From Actinomycetes bacterium (GTDB lineage: Bacteria > Actinomycetota > Actinomycetes > Actinomycetales > Cellulomonadaceae), in the NCBI GenBank assembly GCA_023460255.1, contig JAEWQZ010000151.1, forward strand, positions 1-9,192: a stretch of DNA of 9,192 bases, read 5' to 3'. The position numbers and the translations under genes are program-made. Shown here piece by piece: positions 5,558 to 9,192 of the stretch (position 1 is the stretch's first letter; the number at the start of each line of letters is the position of its first letter). The notes beneath the pieces are model-generated. The model searched no databases. It was not told where the DNA came from and worked only from the letters and a program-made list of their open reading frames with translations.

Positions 5558-6622
5558 TCAGAGCAGCCCGGCGTCCATGAGGGCGAGCGCCAGGGCGTGG
5601 CCGTCGCCGCCCTCGACGGTGACCGGTCCCGGCGCGGGACGGCGGGCGTCGTCGCGCGCCGGCATCGGCGTGCCGTGGGAGAGGACCTGCTCGGCGGGCG
5701 TGAGCTGCCGGATCGCGACGGCGACCACGCGCCCCGGGCGCTCGGCGGCGATGTCGGCGTAGATCTGCGGGTCGTGCTGGCCGTCGTCGCCCACGAGGAC
5801 GAAGGACACGTCGGGCAGGTCGTCCATCAGCCGCCGCAGGGAACGCATCTTGTGCTCGCGGCCGCTGCGGAACCACCCGGTGTTGGTCGGGCCCCAGTCC
5901 GTGAGCAGGAGCGGGCCCGCGGGGTACCCGGTCCGCTCGAGGAACCGGCGCAGAGCCGGCGCGACGTTCCAGGCGCCCGTCGACAGGTAGAAGGTCGGGG
6001 AGCCCGGGTGCGCTGCGTGCCACCGGCGGTACAGGTCGGCCATCCCGGTCACGGGCCGCCGGGCGTGCTCGTGCAGCACGAAGCTGTTCCAGGCGGCGAG
6101 CAGGGGGCGGGGGAGCGCGGTGACCATGACCGTGTCGTCGACGTCGCTCACCAGGGCCGTCCGGGGCCCGGGAGCGAGGACGAGCACCGGGGCGTCGACG
6201 TGCCGCCCACCGAGGTCGATCCCGACGGTCCGTCGCCCGGGAGCGAGCTCGCCCTCCAGCCGGACGTCGAGGTACCCGCCGCGGTCCGCGCGCACGTCAT
6301 GGGTCCGGTCTGCGACCTGCACGCGCACCGAGGCATGCGCGACGGGCACGGTGAGGAAGCTGCGCCAGCCTCTGACCGCGCGGCGCTCCGACGCTCTGTC
6401 CCGCTCGGCGACCTCCGCGGGGGCGGTGCCGGGCGGCGCGAGCACGGCCCGGGCGAGGACCCGCACCCAGCCCGTCGAGCCGTAGCCCGTGTACGCCTCC
6501 ACGCGCGGCTCCCAGCCGCGCCGGGCGAGCCACCTGCCCACCGCGTCGTTGACGCGGTCCTCCAGGCGGGCGGCGACGTGCGGCGGTCGGCTCGTGGTCG
6601 TCACGTCGGGGGAGTCTGGCAC
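5558..6622 (-). CDS. App1-type (DUF2183) phosphatidate phosphatase-like protein
   Basis: This 354-residue protein resembles the catalytic domain of the yeast actin-patch protein App1, a Mg-dependent phosphatidate phosphatase of the HAD superfamily. The N-terminal part (about 15-145) is beta-rich and starts with an Ala/Arg helix. The catalytic part carries DVDDT (160-164, the DxDxT nucleophile motif), FYLSTGAWN (211-219), LTDWGP (240-245), EHKMRSL (256-262, catalytic Lys region) and VGDDGQHDPQIY (277-288, metal-binding acidic residues). All key HAD motifs are intact. No signal peptide or membrane helix is seen, so it is probably cytoplasmic. The true substrate in bacteria is unclear. The start is uncertain: GTGs at 6628, 6622 and 6604 are in frame and none has a good ribosome site. 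The gene follows the cupin gene on the same strand by about 25 bp, so it is probably translated from the shared transcript. Confidence 0.85.
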   Translation of the reverse strand: MPDSPDVTTTSRPPHVAARLEDRVNDAVGRWLARRGWEPRVEAYTGYGSTGWVRVLARAVLAPPGTAPAEVAERDRASERRAVRGWRSFLTVPVAHASVRVQVADRTHDVRADRGGYLDVRLEGELAPGRRTVGIDLGGRHVDAPVLVLAPGPRTALVSDVDDTVMVTALPRPLLAAWNSFVLHEHARRPVTGMADLYRRWHAAHPGSPTFYLSTGAWNVAPALRRFLERTGYPAGPLLLTDWGPTNTGWFRSGREHKMRSLRRLMDDLPDVSFVLVGDDGQHDPQIYADIAAERPGRVVAVAIRQLTPAEQVLSHGTPMPARDDARRPAPGPVTVEGGDGHALALALMDAGLL

Positions 6623-6647
6623 CGTCGGCACGCCTGTGCGACCCGGG

Positions 6648-6980
6648 TCAGGGCAACTTGGCCACCGTGAGCAGCACGACGCTGTCCTCCACCGCCCGGA
6701 TGGCCGCACGCTCACGCGGCACCACGACGAGGTCGCCGGGCGTGCCGTCCCACGACGCGCGGTCCGAGACCACCTGGACCCGGCCGGAGATGACCTGCAC
6801 CGTCGCCTCGCCCGGGTTCTCCCACTGGTCGGTCTCGCGCCCGGCGACGAGGGCGATCACCGTCTGTCGCAGGACCTTCTCGTGGCCGCCGTGCACGGTC
6901 TTGGCGCTGCGCCCGGCCGACGCGCGGCGGGCCGCGTCGAGCTCGTGCCGCGCGAGCGCCACGAGTGAGAGCTTGTCCAT
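6648..6980 (-). CDS. small cupin-fold protein lacking metal ligands
   Basis: This 110-residue protein starts at the ATG at 6980 with GGGAGG upstream. After an N-terminal helix (about 3-30, LSLVALARHELDAARRA) it has a single cupin barrel: ENPGEATVQVISGRVQV (54-70), WDGTPGDLVVVP (77-88) and DSVVLLTV (99-106). The histidines usually found in the two cupin motifs are missing: the first motif reads DQWENPGEA where relatives have His, and the second reads PRERAAI where a His normally follows Arg. It is therefore unlikely to hold a metal and may serve as a binding or regulatory protein. It is the first gene of a two-gene unit with the DUF2183 phosphatase and is divergent from the flavin oxidoreductase gene across 117 bases. 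I cannot assign a ligand. Confidence 0.85.
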   Translation of the reverse strand: MDKLSLVALARHELDAARRASAGRSAKTVHGGHEKVLRQTVIALVAGRETDQWENPGEATVQVISGRVQVVSDRASWDGTPGDLVVVPRERAAIRAVEDSVVLLTVAKLP

Positions 6981-7097
6981 CCCGCCTCCCGTCGCCGCCC
7001 CTCGGCCGCTGCCCAGTATCCCCGGCCGGCGCGTGGCGTGCCATGGCCCGGGCGATCTCGACGAGCGCGCCACCCGGGCCGACGGTAGGAAGGAGCG
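6981..7097. other. divergent intergenic region, cupin / flavin oxidoreductase
   Basis: These 117 bases separate two divergent genes and must hold or adjoin both promoters. Beyond the ribosome site of each gene I cannot pick out convincing -35/-10 pairs, an operator or a structured RNA. Confidence 0.5.
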
Positions 7098-8078
7098 GTG
7101 ACGATCATCGGCTTCCACGCCTCCCACGAGCAGGTCCACCCCACCGAGCTGCTGCGCGCGGTGCGGCACGCCGAGAGCGCCGGGTTCGACGCCGCGATGT
7201 GCTCGGACCACTTCGCGCCGTGGAGCGCACGGCAGGGGCACAGCGGGTTCGCGTGGTCGTGGCTCGGCGCGGCCCTGGCCACGACGTCGCTGCGTTTCGG
7301 CGTCGTCAACGCGCCAGGCCAGCGCTACCACCCCGCGATCGTGGCCCAGGCGGCTGCCACCCTCGCGGCGATGTTCCCCGGACGGTTCTGGGTCGCGCTC
7401 GGGTCGGGGGAGAACGCCAACGAGCACATCACCGGCGACCCCTGGCCGGTCAAGGAGGTGCGCGACGAGCGCCTCGTCGAGTGCGCCGGACTGATCCGCC
7501 GTCTGCTGGCAGGGGAGGAGGTCACCCACCACGGCCTCGTCACCGTCGACCGGGCCCGGGTCTGGACGCTGCCCGACGAGCCGCCGCAGCTGATCGGACC
7601 GGCGGTCACCCCGCCGACCGCCGCGCAGGCCGCGGGCTGGGCGGACGGCCTGATCACCATCAACCAGGCCGATGACGTCCTGCGGGCGGTCCTGGACGCG
7701 TACCGCGACGCCGGCGGGCGCGGCCGGACGGCGATCCAGGTGCACGTCTCGTGGGCGCCCGACCAGGCCGAGGCCGAACGGATCGCCTTCGACCAGTGGC
7801 GCAGCAACGTCTTCCCCCCGCCCGTGTGCTGGGACCTCGCCACGCCCGAGCACTTCGACGTGGCGTCGTCCCACGTCCGCCCCGAGGACGTCGAGCGCTC
7901 GGTGGTCGTCTCCGCCGACCTGGGCCGCCACGCGGCGTACCTGCGCCACCTCGCCGACCTCGGCTTCGAGGAGATCTACGTGCACCACGTCGGCCAGGAG
8001 CAGGAGGCGTTCGTCGACGCGTTCGCCGAGCACGTCCTGCCGCAGGTGCGCGACCCCCGCCGGGAGGGAACCGCATGA
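7098..8078 (+). CDS. luciferase-like (LLM class) flavin-dependent oxidoreductase, TIGR03885-like
   Basis: This 326-residue protein has the bacterial luciferase-like TIM-barrel pattern: IGFHASHEQ (4-12), AESAGFDAAMCSDHFAPW (25-42), RFGVVNAPGQRYHPAIVAQ (66-84), MFPGRFWVALGSGENANEHI (92-111), then a helical region with WADGLITINQ (181-190) and a C-terminal FEEIYVHHVGQ (290-300). The ALGSGENANEH loop is typical of the cofactor phosphate site. It matches what I recall of a subfamily described as probable non-F420 (FMN-using) oxidoreductases; whether it uses FMN or F420 cannot be decided here. The start is the GTG at 7098, preceded by AGGAAGGAG. Its stop overlaps the ATG of the GH13 gene (ATGA), so the two are translationally coupled. 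No transmembrane or signal sequence is seen. The substrate is unknown; a sugar-linked role is suggested only by its neighbour. Confidence 0.88.
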   Translation: MTIIGFHASHEQVHPTELLRAVRHAESAGFDAAMCSDHFAPWSARQGHSGFAWSWLGAALATTSLRFGVVNAPGQRYHPAIVAQAAATLAAMFPGRFWVALGSGENANEHITGDPWPVKEVRDERLVECAGLIRRLLAGEEVTHHGLVTVDRARVWTLPDEPPQLIGPAVTPPTAAQAAGWADGLITINQADDVLRAVLDAYRDAGGRGRTAIQVHVSWAPDQAEAERIAFDQWRSNVFPPPVCWDLATPEHFDVASSHVRPEDVERSVVVSADLGRHAAYLRHLADLGFEEIYVHHVGQEQEAFVDAFAEHVLPQVRDPRREGTA

Positions 8079-9192
8079 AGATCACCGACACGAGCGACCT
8101 CTGGTGGAAGAACGCCGTCATCTACTGTCTCGACGTCGAGACGTTCATGGACGCCGACGACGACGGCGTCGGCGACCTCCAGGGCCTCGCCCAACGGATC
8201 GACCACCTCGCGCAGCTCGGGGTGACCTGCCTGTGGCTGATGCCCTTCTACCCGACGGCGAACCTCGACGACGGCTACGACATCACCGAGCACTACGGGA
8301 TCGACGAGCGGCTCGGGACCTTCGGCGACTTCGTCGAGATCGTGCGGACGGCGCACGACCGGGGGATGCGGGTGATCGTGGACCTGGTCGTCAACCACAC
8401 GTCCGACCAGCACCCGTGGTTCCGGGCCGCCCGCGCGAGCAAGGACAACCCCTACCGCGACTTCTACGTCTGGCGGTCGGACGAGCCGCCGGACACGTCG
8501 TCGGAGGTCGTCTTCCCCGGCAAGCAGGACGCCATCTGGGAGTACGAGAAGCGGACGAAGGAGTGGTACCTGCACCGCTTCTACCCCCACCAGCCCGATC
8601 TGAACACGGCGAACCCACGCGTTCGGGACGAGATCGCGAAGGTCGTGGGCTTCTGGCTCGAGCTGGGCATCGACGGCTTCCGGGTCGACGCCGTGCCGTA
8701 CTTCATCGAGACCCTCGGGATGGCGGAGGACGACGCCGAGGCGATGGGGGACCCGCACGCCTTCCTGCGGGAGCTGCGGGCCTTCGTCTCCCGCCGGCAC
8801 GGCTCGGCGATCATGCTCGGCGAGGTGAACCTGCCCTACGAGGAGGCCGTGCGCTTCCTCGGCAACGGGCAGGGCGACGAGCTCCACATGGTCTTCGACT
8901 TCGTCGCCATGCAGAAGATGTACCTCGCGCTCGCCCGGCAGGACGCACGGCCCCTCACCGAGGCCCTGCTCGCCCGTCCCGAGATCCCTGACGACTGCCA
9001 GTGGGCGACGTTCGTGCGCAACCACGACGAGCTCACCCTGGACAAGCTGTCCGACGAGGAGCGCACGGAGGTCTTCGACGCCTTCGGTCCCGAGGAGGAG
9101 ATGCAGATCTTCGGGCGGGGCCTGCGCCGACGGCTCCCCCCGATGCTGGGTGGGGACCCGCGTCGCGTGCGCCTCGTGTACTCGCTCCTCTT
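8075..9192 (+). CDS. GH13 alpha-amylase family protein, trehalose-synthase-like, 3' end cut by window edge
   Basis: The first 372 residues of a glycoside hydrolase family 13 (beta/alpha)8-barrel enzyme are visible. The N-terminal WWKNAVIYCLDVETFMDADD (10-29), continuing into DGVGDLQGL, resembles trehalose synthase and oligo-1,6-glucosidase. The four GH13 regions are intact: DLVVNH (103-108), GFRVDAVP (201-208) with nucleophile D205, MLGEVNLP (247-254) with acid/base E250, and VRNHDEL (314-320) with D318. FYPHQPDLNTANP (169-181) and GDELHMVFDF (267-276) also match the trehalose-synthase group, which interconverts maltose and trehalose by intramolecular transglucosylation. The stretch VVFPGKQDAIWEYEKRTKEW (145-164) differs from my memory of classical TreS, so this may be a sister subgroup with another alpha-glucoside substrate. 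No signal peptide is present, so it is cytoplasmic. The ATG at 8075 overlaps the oxidoreductase stop, with GGGAGGGAA upstream. The barrel end and any C-terminal domain lie outside the window. Confidence 0.92.
   Translation, partial: MKITDTSDLWWKNAVIYCLDVETFMDADDDGVGDLQGLAQRIDHLAQLGVTCLWLMPFYPTANLDDGYDITEHYGIDERLGTFGDFVEIVRTAHDRGMRVIVDLVVNHTSDQHPWFRAARASKDNPYRDFYVWRSDEPPDTSSEVVFPGKQDAIWEYEKRTKEWYLHRFYPHQPDLNTANPRVRDEIAKVVGFWLELGIDGFRVDAVPYFIETLGMAEDDAEAMGDPHAFLRELRAFVSRRHGSAIMLGEVNLPYEEAVRFLGNGQGDELHMVFDFVAMQKMYLALARQDARPLTEALLARPEIPDDCQWATFVRNHDELTLDKLSDEERTEVFDAFGPEEEMQIFGRGLRRRLPPMLGGDPRRVRLVYSLL

Noticed and set aside
7672..8991. A 439-codon open frame on the plus strand overlapping the oxidoreductase and GH13 genes
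   Set aside because: It is a shifted frame of two strongly supported genes and consists of Arg/Pro/Ser-rich sequence.

Overview
The window is very GC-rich (mostly G or C at third codon positions), with many GTG starts, purine-rich ribosome binding sites and 4-base ATGA/GTGA gene overlaps. Together with the families present (DUF3105-DUF305 pair, PilZ protein, exported protein next to an ECF transporter), this points to a high-GC actinomycete, possibly in or near the Cellulomonadaceae/Micrococcales. That placement is inference. All genes seen are chromosomal in style. I see no insertion sequence, phage gene, CRISPR array, rRNA or tRNA.

Layout. (1) 1-1690, minus strand: a cobalamin riboswitch (about 1515-1685) leads an operon of an exported, membrane-anchored protein (737-1462) and an ECF-transporter T subunit (1-730, running off the left edge). 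(2) 1791-3067, plus strand, divergent from the riboswitch operon: a PduO-type corrinoid adenosyltransferase, then a PilZ (cyclic-di-GMP receptor) protein. (3) 3068-4401, plus: a short AT-rich promoter-like region with a palindrome GGGACCAAAGTCC, then a coupled pair of membrane-anchored DUF3105 and DUF305 proteins. (4) 4448-5527, plus: a PLP-dependent threonine aldolase, convergent with (5) 5558-6980, minus: a small cupin followed by an App1-type (DUF2183) phosphatase. (6) 7098-9192, plus: a luciferase-like flavin oxidoreductase overlapping by 4 bp a GH13 trehalose-synthase-like enzyme cut by the right edge.

Working together. The left third reads as a corrinoid acquisition module: riboswitch-controlled uptake through an ECF transporter on one strand and, back to back, an enzyme that makes adenosylcobalamin, the ligand the riboswitch would sense. 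The ATPase and S component are not in the window. DUF3105 and DUF305 are translationally coupled and probably act at the outer face of the membrane. The oxidoreductase and GH13 enzyme are also translationally coupled, which suggests a shared role that is not known.

Most of this is recognisable family content. The parts that look least described are the exported protein in the B12 operon, the DUF3105-DUF305 pair with its palindromic leader, the cupin that lacks all metal ligands, and the oxidoreductase/GH13 pairing.
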